Assembly: GCA_049615605.1 (NCBI GenBank)
Contig: JBMZFW010000004.1
Coordinates: forward strand, 1 to 36,199
Direction of reading: 5' to 3'
DNA length: 36,199 bases
Source of the DNA: JAQWUY01 sp049615605
GTDB taxonomy: Bacteria > Pseudomonadota > Alphaproteobacteria > JAQWUY01
This document shows, piece by piece, positions 1 to 8,528 of the stretch (the stretch's first letter is position 1; the number at the start of each line of letters is the position of its first letter). The notes beneath the pieces are model-generated. The model was not told where the DNA came from. It ran no database searches and saw only the letters and a list, made by a program, of their open reading frames with translations. The position numbers and the translations under genes were made by a program.

Positions 1-1689
1 TGTGAATTAAAAGAATTACAAATTCGTGATGGTTTACATATCTTTGGCAACAGCCCAACTGGTATACAAAGGCGTGATTTATTAATTGCACTTACAAGGG
101 CGGAAAGAAACGATGGTAAGGCGGGTAATCAATCATTGGTAAAGGCGATTGCAAATGATTTTGAACTGGGTATTAATCCGCTTGATTGTGATATGGGTGA
201 AACTTACATAGGTAATAAACCAAATGAATTATTATATAATGAACTGGGTGATTGGCGAACAAATGGCGATACGATTGAACGCATTGAACAATACGCAATT
301 GATTTACTTGATGAAAAAGTAAAACCACGAACTGAAAATATAAAAGCGGTTTATGAAAATATTTGTGAATATATTGCCCCGTTAATTGATGGTTGTGGCG
401 ACAATGAAATAAATGGATTGTTGACGGGATTAAATGGCGACTTTGTAAAGTCGGGTGCTTCGGGTGCGCCAACCCGCGGGCGAATTGATGTGTTGCCAAC
501 AGGTAAAAACTTTTACAGTGTGGATACAAGGGTTGTACCAACCCCTAGCGCGTGGAGCCTTGGTTGGAAATCAGCTGGACTTGTAATTGACAGGTACTTA
601 CAAGACCACGGCGAATATCCAAAAACTATTGCGGTTTCGGCTTGGGGTACGGCAAATATGCGTACTGGTGGTGATGATATTGCCCAAGTCCTTGCACTAA
701 TGGGGGCAAAACCAACTTGGGATAATACAACGGGCAAAGTAAACGGGTTTGAAATTATTCCCGTATCATTACTTGGTCGCCCAAGGGTTGATGTGGTGTT
801 AAGGGTGTCTGGTTTCTTCCGTGATGCGTTTTCAAACTTAATGGACTTGGTTGATTCAGCGGTTCGTAAAATTGCCACACTTGATGAAGATTACAAAGAC
901 AATCCAATCAAGCAACGATACGACAATGATTTGCAAAAATACAAAGATACGGATAACCCAGAATTATTGGCAGGTGCAAGAGTATTTGGTTCAAAGCCGG
1001 GGGCTTATGGTGCGGGTATGCAAGCATTAATGGACGAAGGCATTTGGAATGATGACAAAGACTTAGCCGAAACATATATCAACTGGGGCGGTTATGCGTA
1101 TGGCGGTGGGGTTTATGGTTCCGATTCAAAAGATATATTTATCCACAGATTAACTGATGTAGAAGCAGTCCTTCATAACCAAGATAACCGTGAACACGAT
1201 ATATTGGATAGTGATGATTATTATCAATTCCAAGGGGGAATGGCGTCCGCCATAAGGCATTACAGCGGTTCAAATCCAACCCTGTATCACAATGACCATT
1301 CAAAAGTTGATACCCCAGTGGTACGAAGCCTTAACGAAGAAATATCCCGCATTGTGCGTGGGCGTGCGTCAAATCCAAAATGGATTGAAAGCGTAATGCG
1401 TCACGGATACAAAGGTGCGTTTGAAATTTCCGCAACGGTGGATTACCTGTATGCATTTTCCGCAACATCAAGGGTGGTTGATGACCATCACTTTGACCAA
1501 TTGTTTGATGCATATATTGAAAACGAAACAGTGCGAAACTTTTTGATTGAAAATAATTTTGATGCATACCAAGATATATTGTATAAATTTAAAGATGCAA
1601 TTGACAGAAACCTATGGAATAAACAACTTAAAAACAGCACACAAGAAATACTAGAATCTTTATTGAAAGGATTAGACGATGACAGATAA
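1..1689 (+). CDS. cobN: Cobaltochelatase subunit CobN, C-terminal part (5' end outside window)
   Basis: The large subunit of the aerobic cobaltochelatase inserts cobalt into hydrogenobyrinic acid a,c-diamide, with CobS/CobT as ATPase partners, in the cytoplasm. The reading frame is open from base 1, so the gene is truncated by the window edge. About 562 codons are visible, against roughly 1,250 or more for full CobN. The first visible residues, CELKELQIRDGLHIFG, match the conserved CobN/magnesium-chelatase H core. Further family-like stretches include RVDVVLRVSGFFRDAF and a Gly/Tyr-rich YGAGMQALMDEG region. An internal ATG at base 136 lies well inside this conserved block and is not the true start. 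The 3' end overlaps cobO by 11 bases, indicating translational coupling. Identification is firm. Whether cobS/cobT are nearby cannot be seen. Confidence 0.95.
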   Translation, partial: CELKELQIRDGLHIFGNSPTGIQRRDLLIALTRAERNDGKAGNQSLVKAIANDFELGINPLDCDMGETYIGNKPNELLYNELGDWRTNGDTIERIEQYAIDLLDEKVKPRTENIKAVYENICEYIAPLIDGCGDNEINGLLTGLNGDFVKSGASGAPTRGRIDVLPTGKNFYSVDTRVVPTPSAWSLGWKSAGLVIDRYLQDHGEYPKTIAVSAWGTANMRTGGDDIAQVLALMGAKPTWDNTTGKVNGFEIIPVSLLGRPRVDVVLRVSGFFRDAFSNLMDLVDSAVRKIATLDEDYKDNPIKQRYDNDLQKYKDTDNPELLAGARVFGSKPGAYGAGMQALMDEGIWNDDKDLAETYINWGGYAYGGGVYGSDSKDIFIHRLTDVEAVLHNQDNREHDILDSDDYYQFQGGMASAIRHYSGSNPTLYHNDHSKVDTPVVRSLNEEISRIVRGRASNPKWIESVMRHGYKGAFEISATVDYLYAFSATSRVVDDHHFDQLFDAYIENETVRNFLIENNFDAYQDILYKFKDAIDRNLWNKQLKNSTQEILESLLKGLDDDR

Positions 1690-2308
1690 ATACGCACACC
1701 TAAGTGAAGAAGAAAGAACAGAACGCCACAATCAAAAAATGGCAAAGAAAAAAAATGCCCGTGATAAAATGTTATCACGCAAGACTAAAGAAAAAGGTCT
1801 TATTATGGTTCACACTGGTAAAGGCAAAGGCAAAACAACCGCCGCAATGGGCTTAGCTGTGCGTGCCATTGGTAATGATATGAAAATTGGTATTATCCAA
1901 TTTGTAAAAGGTGCATGGTCAACGGGCGAAACAAAGATTTTTGAAAAATTCCCAGAACTTTGCACGATAAAAGCAATGGGCGAAGGCTTTACTTGGGAAA
2001 CCCAAAATCGTGAACGCGATATTGAACTAGCCAACATTGCATGGAATGAAGCCAAAGAATTAATAAACGACCCAGAAATTAAAATGGTAATATTGGACGA
2101 AATTAACATTGTTCTTGCATACGAATATGTTGATTTAGAAGATGTAAAAAATACTTTAAAGAACAAAAGGGACGACCTGCATATAATATTAACAGGTCGC
2201 AAAGCCCACGATGATATTATTGAATTATCTGATTTAACAACAGAAATGGAAATGATAAAGCATCATTTCCAAAACGACATCAAAGCCCAATTAGGAATTG
2301 AATTTTAA
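1679..2308 (+). CDS. cobO: Cob(I)alamin adenosyltransferase, CobO/BtuR type
   Basis: This corrinoid adenosyltransferase (209 aa, normal length) transfers the 5'-deoxyadenosyl group of ATP to the cobalt of reduced corrinoids, a cytoplasmic step of adenosylcobalamin synthesis and salvage. The P-loop is TGKGKGKTTAA at about residues 46-56, with the usual CobO glycine/lysine pattern. A Walker-B-like MVILDEINIVLAYEYVD lies at about 139-155, and the LTGRKAHDDIIELSDLTTEM block at about 171-190 is typical of the family. The N-terminal 40 residues are charged and basic, as is common in CobO. The start overlaps the end of cobN by 11 bases, so the two are co-transcribed, the usual cobN-cobO arrangement. 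It is followed by a long nested hairpin. Confidence 0.95.
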   Translation: MTDKYAHLSEEERTERHNQKMAKKKNARDKMLSRKTKEKGLIMVHTGKGKGKTTAAMGLAVRAIGNDMKIGIIQFVKGAWSTGETKIFEKFPELCTIKAMGEGFTWETQNRERDIELANIAWNEAKELINDPEIKMVILDEINIVLAYEYVDLEDVKNTLKNKRDDLHIILTGRKAHDDIIELSDLTTEMEMIKHHFQNDIKAQLGIEF

Positions 2309-2448
2309 ATTTTAATTTTATTGGTCTATTACCTTCGTTTTTATTCACTCGGCTAGTAAATCTAGCCATCATTCATAAAAACTTGATTCTAGACTCAATA
2401 AAATCAAAATTACTTATTCCCAACTAGTTTAAATAAAAATTAGTTTTT
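2308..2448. terminator. Long nested hairpin region between convergent cobO and ymdB
   Basis: This 151-base convergent gap is full of inverted repeats. An imperfect outer stem pairs 2308-2327 with 2391-2411 (one mismatch, one bulge). A middle stem pairs GTTTTTAT (2337-2344) with ATAAAAAC (2375-2382). A perfect inner stem pairs GGCTAG (2351-2356) with CTAGCC (2362-2367). A separate small hairpin pairs AACTA (2422-2426) with TAGTT (2441-2445) and is followed by a short T run. The position after two converging genes suggests a bidirectional terminator. The size and nesting are larger than a standard intrinsic terminator. It shares short blocks with the element after sdaA. Confidence 0.6.
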
Positions 2449-2459
2449 AAGGATTTACT

Positions 2460-3272
2460 TTAAACACTATACTTCAAGCTATCACCAATACGGATTGCTT
2501 TGATATCTTTGGCAAGACCAGTTGTGCTTTCCGTTTCAACAAATACACCGCTTAATGTTGCGTTGTCTTCGGCTGGTTTATGTCTTTGCCTTGGTAATAT
2601 TCCCATCATTCGTTTAAGGGCAATGTCTTTGTCCATACCAATAATGCTTTCATAAGAACCGCACATTCCCGCATCCGTTTGATAACCAGTCCCATTTTCA
2701 AGTATCCTTGTATCACCCGTTGGAATATGTGTGTGTGTACCAACAACCAATGATGCACGACCGTCTAAATACCAACCAACGCCTTGTTTTTCGCTGGTTG
2801 CTTCCGCGTGGAAGTCAAGCACCACCGCATCAAGTCCGCTTTTAATTGGGTTTGTGTCTGGAATTAATTTATCAATGCTGTCCCACGGATTGTCATAGCT
2901 TGGGTCCATAAACACACGCCCAAGAATATTGCATACAAGCACACGGTGTCCGCTTTTACTTTCAATTACTTGACCGCCTTTACCCGGGGCTGATTTTGAA
3001 ATGTTATCAGGGCGAACAATTCGGCTTTCATCATCAATCCATTGATATATTTCCGAATTATCAAATGCGTGATTGCCAAGGGTAATACAATCAACCCCCA
3101 TATCAAACAGGCTGTCTGCAATAGATTTGTTTATGCCAAATCCGTGTGCGGCATTTTCGCCATTAACAATAATAAAGTCTGGGTTAAGTGATTGTTTAAG
3201 CTCTGGTAAATAATTTTCCAAAGCTTTGCGACCTGCTTTGCCAACAATGTCGCCTAAGAATAAGATTTTCAT
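2460..3272 (-). CDS. YmdB-family metallophosphoesterase (TIGR00282 type)
   Basis: A 270-aa calcineurin-like phosphoesterase of the YmdB family. Characterised members are cytoplasmic 2',3'-cyclic-nucleotide phosphodiesterases with two metals. Family motifs run in order: GDIVGKAGR at about 7-15, IVNGENAAHGFG at about 35-46, CITLGNHAFDN at about 62-72, a DFHAEATSEK block near 153-162, VVGTHTHIPTGD near 176-187 and TDAGMCGSYESIIGM near 198-212. These supply the expected Asp, Asn and His metal ligands. Length is normal and there is no signal peptide. It is divergent from sucC across 241 bases and converges on cobO. Its physiological substrate in this organism cannot be told from sequence. Confidence 0.9.
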   Translation of the reverse strand: MKILFLGDIVGKAGRKALENYLPELKQSLNPDFIIVNGENAAHGFGINKSIADSLFDMGVDCITLGNHAFDNSEIYQWIDDESRIVRPDNISKSAPGKGGQVIESKSGHRVLVCNILGRVFMDPSYDNPWDSIDKLIPDTNPIKSGLDAVVLDFHAEATSEKQGVGWYLDGRASLVVGTHTHIPTGDTRILENGTGYQTDAGMCGSYESIIGMDKDIALKRMMGILPRQRHKPAEDNATLSGVFVETESTTGLAKDIKAIRIGDSLKYSV

Positions 3273-3513
3273 TAAATTTTCTTTCTAAGTGCTGTATGTA
3301 GCACAGTTATATATGTATAGTTTTTGTGATTAAAAGTCAATGGTGTATGGCTTGCATGGGGAATTAGCGGGGCACAGTCCTTTTAACAAATAATGTCAAT
3401 ATATTGACAATAATTACATTTTTATCTTGAAATAGGCTTAGAATCTGTAATATTCTTAATAAATCATTAACGGTCAAAGTAGGGTTTGGCTAATATTAAA
3501 GTAAGGTTTAATA
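3273..3513. promoter_or_regulatory. Divergent ymdB/sucC intergenic region with sucC promoter
   Basis: A 241-base divergent region. The best sucC promoter candidate is TTGAAA (3427-3432), an 18-base spacer, and TATTCT (3451-3456), giving a leader of about 50 bases. AAGG at 3503-3506 is a good ribosome binding site for the ATG at 3514. On the ymdB side there is a small inverted repeat, GTGCT (3289-3293) with AGCAC (3300-3304), that would lie in its leader. A perfect palindrome at 3394-3409 is listed separately. Promoter assignments are by eye. Confidence 0.5.
3394..3409. promoter_or_regulatory. Perfect 16-bp palindrome upstream of sucC, candidate MarR operator
   Basis: TGTCAATATATTGACA is perfectly self-complementary. 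The same 16 bases occur once more in the window, at 25323-25338, directly in front of the marR-family gene. MarR proteins usually bind 16-20-bp palindromes and regulate their own gene, so this is a candidate binding site for that regulator. It ends 17 bases upstream of the proposed sucC -35 box. Its own right half, TTGACA, has no good -10 box at the proper distance. Confidence 0.6.
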
Positions 3514-4704
3514 ATGAATATACATGAATATCAAGCAAAGCAACTATTGCGTACATGCGGTGTTGCGGTTCCAAATGGTTCACCGGCTTTCACGGTGGAA
3601 GAAGCACAAAAAATAGCAAACGAATTATCAACTGATGTGGTTGTGGTTAAATCCCAAATCCACGCTGGTGGTCGTGGTGCCGGCAGGTTCAAAGACGATA
3701 CATCTGATAAAGGCGGGGTAAGGGTTGTCCTTGACAAATCAACTGTCGCATCAGAAGCCGAAACAATGTTGGGTAAAATTCTTGTTACCAAACAAACGGG
3801 TGAAGTTGGCAAACAAGTAAACCGTCTATATATAGAAGAAGGTTCAAATATCGCAACTGAATTATACTTATCAATATTACTTGACCGTGCGGTTGGTAAA
3901 TTAATGATAATGGCATCATCAGAAGGCGGTATGGATATTGAAGAAGTGGCGGAAGAAACGCCTGAAAAAATTATAAAACGCCATATTGAAATTTCTGGTA
4001 TTACAGATGCGGATACAAAATATGTTGCCGATGGTCTTGGTATCCCAAGCAACTTAACAGCACAAGCGCAAGAATTTTTAACAAAGCTTTATAATGCTTA
4101 TGTGGATTTGGACGCGGAAATGTTGGAAATTAATCCACTTGTTATTACCAAAGAAGACAAAATTATCGCACTTGATGCGAAAATGTCATTTGATGGCAAC
4201 GCACTTTATCGTCATAAAGATGTTGCCGAATTAAAAGACGAAACAGAAGAAGATCCAATGGAACTGGAAGCATCGGATTGGGATTTAAACTATGTAAAAC
4301 TTGATGGTCAAATTGGCTGTATGGTTAATGGTGCGGGTCTTGCGATGGCGACAATGGATATCATTAAATTAAAGGGTTCTGAACCTGCAAACTTCCTTGA
4401 TGTTGGTGGTACTGCCACAACGGAAAGGGTTGCGGCTGCCTTTAAGATTATTCTGTCGGATAAAAATGTAAAAGGGATATTGGTTAATATCTTTGGCGGT
4501 ATCGTTCGTTGTGATGTAATTGCAAAGGGCATTATTGATGCGGCGAAACAAGTTAACTTATCAGTGCCACTGGTGGTAAGGCTGGAAGGTACAAATGTTG
4601 AATTGGGTAAAGAATTACTGGCAAACAGTGATGTTGATTTAACCCCTGCGGATAACTTAGAAGATGCGGCTGAAAAAATTGTTGCATTGGTAAAGGGGGC
4701 ATAA
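3514..4704 (+). CDS. sucC: Succinyl-CoA synthetase (ADP-forming) beta subunit
   Basis: With SucD this forms the TCA-cycle enzyme that interconverts succinyl-CoA and succinate with substrate-level phosphorylation. The 396-aa length is normal. The N-terminus MNIHEYQAKQLL is diagnostic. An ATP-grasp domain follows, with VVVKSQIHAGGRGAGRFK at about 46-63 and the metal/phosphate-binding LEINPLVIT near 205-213. The C-terminal CoA-ligase half carries FLDVGGTATTERV near 293-305 and NIFGGIVRCDVIAKGI near 325-340. It is the first gene of a four-gene operon (sucC-sucD-sucA-sucB), with sucD one base after its stop. The start is supported by AAGG seven bases upstream. In many alphaproteobacteria mdh precedes sucC. 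Here it does not. Confidence 0.97.
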   Translation: MNIHEYQAKQLLRTCGVAVPNGSPAFTVEEAQKIANELSTDVVVVKSQIHAGGRGAGRFKDDTSDKGGVRVVLDKSTVASEAETMLGKILVTKQTGEVGKQVNRLYIEEGSNIATELYLSILLDRAVGKLMIMASSEGGMDIEEVAEETPEKIIKRHIEISGITDADTKYVADGLGIPSNLTAQAQEFLTKLYNAYVDLDAEMLEINPLVITKEDKIIALDAKMSFDGNALYRHKDVAELKDETEEDPMELEASDWDLNYVKLDGQIGCMVNGAGLAMATMDIIKLKGSEPANFLDVGGTATTERVAAAFKIILSDKNVKGILVNIFGGIVRCDVIAKGIIDAAKQVNLSVPLVVRLEGTNVELGKELLANSDVDLTPADNLEDAAEKIVALVKGA

Positions 4705-4705
4705 G

Positions 4706-5578
4706 ATGTCAGTATTAATAAACAAAGATACAAAAGTTATTTGCCAAGGCTTCACTGGTGCACAAGGCACATTCCACAGTGAACAAGCAATTGCCTATGG
4801 CACAAAAATGGTTGGTGGTGTGACACCGAAAAAAGGCGGTCAAACGCACCTTGATTTACCAGTATTTGATACAGTCAAACAGGCTGTTGAAACAACACAA
4901 GCCGATGCATCAGTTATTTATGTTCCCCCTGCATTCGCAGGCAGTGCAATTATTGAAGCAGTTGAAGCGGAAGTTCCATTAATTGTGGCAATCACCGAAG
5001 GTATTCCAATCTTGGATATGGTTCGTGTAAAGGACGCCCTTAACGGTTCGGCTTCACGATTAATTGGTCCAAATTGTCCAGGGATTATTACACCAGATGA
5101 ATGTAAAATTGGTATTATGCCAGGTCACATTCATAAAAAAGGTAAAATTGGAATCGTAAGTCGCTCTGGTACTTTAACTTATGAAGCGGTGCACCAAACA
5201 ACAGTTGCTGGTCTTGGTCAATCAACTTGTATTGGTATTGGTGGCGACCCTGTAAATGGTACAAACTTTATTGATTGTCTTGATTTATTTTTAAATGATG
5301 AAGATACAGATGGTATTATTATGATTGGTGAAATTGGTGGTACTGCCGAAGAAGAAGCAGCCGAATACATCAAATCACATTCAATTAAAAAGCCAGTTGT
5401 TGGGTTTATTGCTGGTGTTACGGCACCTGCGGGGAAACGAATGGGGCACGCTGGTGCAATTATCAGCGGTGGTCAAGGTACGGCAACATCAAAAATTTCT
5501 GCGATGGAAAAAGCAGGCATTGCGGTAAGCCCAAGCCCATCAAGGCTTGGCGAAACAATGTTGGAAATTTTAAAGTAA
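4706..5578 (+). CDS. sucD: Succinyl-CoA synthetase alpha subunit
   Basis: The alpha subunit (290 aa, normal) binds CoA and carries the phosphorylated active-site histidine. The N-terminal CoA-binding Rossmann domain shows VICQGFTGAQGTFHSEQAIAYGTKMVGGV-type sequence at about residues 11-39. The phospho-histidine is in GHAGAIISGGQGTATSK, with His at about position 248. GPNCPGIITP near 121-130 is also conserved. It begins one base after the sucC stop with a strong purine-rich AAGGGGG upstream, so it is tightly coupled to sucC. No unusual residue was seen. Confidence 0.97.
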   Translation: MSVLINKDTKVICQGFTGAQGTFHSEQAIAYGTKMVGGVTPKKGGQTHLDLPVFDTVKQAVETTQADASVIYVPPAFAGSAIIEAVEAEVPLIVAITEGIPILDMVRVKDALNGSASRLIGPNCPGIITPDECKIGIMPGHIHKKGKIGIVSRSGTLTYEAVHQTTVAGLGQSTCIGIGGDPVNGTNFIDCLDLFLNDEDTDGIIMIGEIGGTAEEEAAEYIKSHSIKKPVVGFIAGVTAPAGKRMGHAGAIISGGQGTATSKISAMEKAGIAVSPSPSRLGETMLEILK

Positions 5579-5588
5579 GGATTGAACT

Positions 5589-8516
5589 ATGAAATATTCA
5601 GGCGAATTATCATATTTATTTGGTTATAACGGTACATACCTTGCTGATTTATATGAAAAATATTTAAAAGATAAATCTAGCCTTGATGGCGAATGGTTGG
5701 AATTTTTTGATGGATTAAATGACGAAGATTCATCAGCCCTTCGTGATTTAAAAGGTGGTCGTGAAACCCGTGTAATTGGTGCAAATGACCGCAAAACAAT
5801 TTCTGATATGTCATTTGATGCGGACGGCAATGATGTTGTTGGTACATTAAACGAAGCATTGGCAAGATTACAATCAGGCACTGGTTTAAATACAGCCGAC
5901 ACAAGACAGGCAACCCTTGATACAGCAAGGGCAATGTTGTTTATTCGTGGCTACAGATTGTTTGGTCACTTTAAAGCCGACCTTGATCCGCTTGGTATGC
6001 GTGATATGCAAAATATACCTGAACTTGACCCAGAAGAATATGGTTTTAATTTACAAACAGATATGGATAGACCAATTTTCCTTAATTATTCATTTGGTCT
6101 TGAAAGTGCGACACTTAGTGAAATTATAAATATTTGTCAAAAGTTATATTGTGGCAAAATTGGTTATGAATATTTACATATGGTTTCAAAGGCGGAAAAA
6201 GATTGGTTCCGTGAAAAAATTGAAGGGCAAAATAATTTAAGAACTATTAACCCTGGTAGCCATGCTAAGATTTTATCTAGACTAGTAGATACAAATTCAT
6301 TTGAAATGTTCCTAGACAAAAAACACCGTGGTACAAAACGCTTTGGTCTTGATGGTGGTGAAAGTTTAGTTCCATTATTAGAACAAGTAATATTAAGAAC
6401 TGGTGAGCAAGGTGTGAAAAGTATCGTTATGGGTATGGCACACCGTGGTCGTTTAAATATCTTGTGTAATGTTCTTAAAAAATCTTATGAAGCATTGTTT
6501 AGTGAATTCCTTGGTAATTCATCAAACCCTGATAATATCAATGCAAGTGGCGATGTGAAATATCACCTTGGTGCCAGTGGTGACAGGGAATTTGATACTT
6601 GTTCTGTACATTTATCGCTTGCCCCAAACCCAAGCCACTTAGAAGCGGTAAATACGGTTGTTCTTGGTAAGGTTGCGGCAAGGCAATATGAACAAGAAGA
6701 TTACGAAGGCGATAAAAGTATGGCAATTTTACTGCACGGTGATGCGGCATTTATTGGTCAAGGTATCGTTGCGGAAACTTTTCTTTTATCACAACTTGAT
6801 GGCTATAAAACAGGTGGTACGGTTCACGTTGTAATCAACAATCAAATCGGCTTTACAACAAAGCCATCTAAATCGCGTTCTTCACCATATTGTTCGGATA
6901 TGGCAAAAACAATTGATGCACCAGTTATTCACGTAAATGGTGATGACCCAGAAGCTTGTATTTTTGCCGCAAGAATGGCTGCGGAATACCGTATGAAATT
7001 TAAAAAAGATATTGTTATTGATATGTGGTGTTACAGAAGACATGGTCACAACGAAAGTGATGAACCAATGTTTACCCAACCACTTATGTATGACAAAATT
7101 AAAAAACACCCAAGAACGGTTGATATTTATGCAAACCAATTAATTGAAAAAGGTATTATTACTAGCCAAGAATATGATTCAATGGTTAATAATATGGAAC
7201 AAGAACTTGAAAATAGTTATGAAAGTGCAAAGACTTACAAACCAAATAAAGCCGACTGGTTATCTGGTAATTGGTCTGGACTTGCCATTGCCCCAACCAA
7301 AGATGAAATTCGCCGTGGGGAAACATTTGTTAGCAATGACTTGTATAACGAATTAACAACTGGCTTGGTAAAATATCCAAATGACTTTAATATTAATAGT
7401 AAGGTTAAAAAACGCCTTGAAACAATGCAAGAAAGTTTTGAATCAGGCAAAGGTATTGATTGGGCATCTGCCGAAGCACTTGCATTTGGTTCGTTAATGT
7501 TGGAATCAATTCCAGTTCGCTTATCTGGTGAAGACTGTGAACGCGGTACATTTTCACAAAGACACAGTGTTCTTAATGACCAACAAAACGAAGACAAATA
7601 CATTCCATTAAATAATATTCGTCGTGGACAGGCAAAATTCCAAGTCCTTGACAGTCCGTTATCTGAATTTGGATTGCTTGGTTTTGAATATGGTTATGCG
7701 GCTGCAAATCCACAATCATTGGTGTTATGGGAAGCACAATTTGGTGATTTCGCCAATGGTGCACAGGTAATTATTGACCAATTTATTTCAAGTGGTGAAA
7801 CAAAATGGCTTCGTATGAATGGTCTTGTTATGTTATTACCACACGGTTATGAAGGGCAAGGTCCTGAACATTCATCTGCACGCTTGGAAAGATATCTGCA
7901 ATTATCAGCGGACGATAACTGGCAAGTTTGTAATTTAACAACACCTGCCAATTATTTCCACGCATTAAGAAGACAGATTAAACGAAACTTCCGTAAACCG
8001 CTTATTTTAATGACACCAAAATCATTACTGCGAAATAAGTTATGCGTTTCTGATAAAGAAAAGTTTTTAGATGGTTCGTTCTTCCACAGGTATTACCTTG
8101 ATGAAAGTGAGAAAGATGGTTCACAACCAAAGAAAAGGGAAAATATAAAACGCGTTATTTTATGTTCGGGTAAGGTTTATTATGATTTAATTGAATACCG
8201 TGATGCGAACAAAATTAAAGACACGCATATTTTACGAATTGAACAATTGTATCCATTCCCACTTAACAGTTTGGCTAGTGAATTAAAGCATTATAAAAAG
8301 GCGGAAAAATTCATTTGGTGTCAAGAAGAACCAAAGAATGCAGGGGCGTGGCATTACATTGACCGCATATTGGAAGATTGTTTAATTAAAGCAAAATTAA
8401 AGAACAGTCGCCCTGTGTACGCGGGAAGACGCCCGTCTGCGTCAACGGCAACTGGTTTATTAAAAAATCACCAGATTGAACAAGAACAATTAATTAAAGA
8501 AGCTTTTGAAGTTTAA
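5589..8516 (+). CDS. sucA: 2-oxoglutarate dehydrogenase E1 component
   Basis: The thiamine-diphosphate-dependent E1 of the 2-oxoglutarate dehydrogenase complex decarboxylates 2-oxoglutarate and passes the succinyl group to the lipoyl arm of SucB. The 975-aa length is in the normal range. The N-terminal E1o extension is present (YLADLYEKYLKDKSSLDGEW). GMAHRGRLN is at about 281-289, the ThDP-binding GDAAFIGQGIVAET at about 384-397, and RRHGHNESDEPMFTQP near 480-495. The transketolase-like C-terminal part has LLPHGYEGQGPEHSSARLERYL at about 749-770. It starts 10 bases after sucD with AAGGA upstream and is followed by sucB after 12 bases. No E3 (lpd) gene follows in this window. Confidence 0.97.
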   Translation: MKYSGELSYLFGYNGTYLADLYEKYLKDKSSLDGEWLEFFDGLNDEDSSALRDLKGGRETRVIGANDRKTISDMSFDADGNDVVGTLNEALARLQSGTGLNTADTRQATLDTARAMLFIRGYRLFGHFKADLDPLGMRDMQNIPELDPEEYGFNLQTDMDRPIFLNYSFGLESATLSEIINICQKLYCGKIGYEYLHMVSKAEKDWFREKIEGQNNLRTINPGSHAKILSRLVDTNSFEMFLDKKHRGTKRFGLDGGESLVPLLEQVILRTGEQGVKSIVMGMAHRGRLNILCNVLKKSYEALFSEFLGNSSNPDNINASGDVKYHLGASGDREFDTCSVHLSLAPNPSHLEAVNTVVLGKVAARQYEQEDYEGDKSMAILLHGDAAFIGQGIVAETFLLSQLDGYKTGGTVHVVINNQIGFTTKPSKSRSSPYCSDMAKTIDAPVIHVNGDDPEACIFAARMAAEYRMKFKKDIVIDMWCYRRHGHNESDEPMFTQPLMYDKIKKHPRTVDIYANQLIEKGIITSQEYDSMVNNMEQELENSYESAKTYKPNKADWLSGNWSGLAIAPTKDEIRRGETFVSNDLYNELTTGLVKYPNDFNINSKVKKRLETMQESFESGKGIDWASAEALAFGSLMLESIPVRLSGEDCERGTFSQRHSVLNDQQNEDKYIPLNNIRRGQAKFQVLDSPLSEFGLLGFEYGYAAANPQSLVLWEAQFGDFANGAQVIIDQFISSGETKWLRMNGLVMLLPHGYEGQGPEHSSARLERYLQLSADDNWQVCNLTTPANYFHALRRQIKRNFRKPLILMTPKSLLRNKLCVSDKEKFLDGSFFHRYYLDESEKDGSQPKKRENIKRVILCSGKVYYDLIEYRDANKIKDTHILRIEQLYPFPLNSLASELKHYKKAEKFIWCQEEPKNAGAWHYIDRILEDCLIKAKLKNSRPVYAGRRPSASTATGLLKNHQIEQEQLIKEAFEV

Positions 8517-8528
8517 GGAGAAATTAAA

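Noticed and set aside
136..138. ATG at 136 as the start of the first gene
   Set aside because: The frame is open from base 1 and encodes the conserved CobN core before this ATG, so the gene simply enters from outside the window.
3457..3513. Riboswitch or sucA/sucC-type RNA motif in the sucC leader
   Set aside because: With the best promoter the leader is only about 50 bases and shows no convincing stem set. No known motif could be matched by eye.
5624..5934. Antisense open frames within sucA and other long genes
   Set aside because: They lie inside strongly conserved coding sequence, have His/Leu/Gln-rich low-complexity translations typical of reverse frames, and lack ribosome binding sites.
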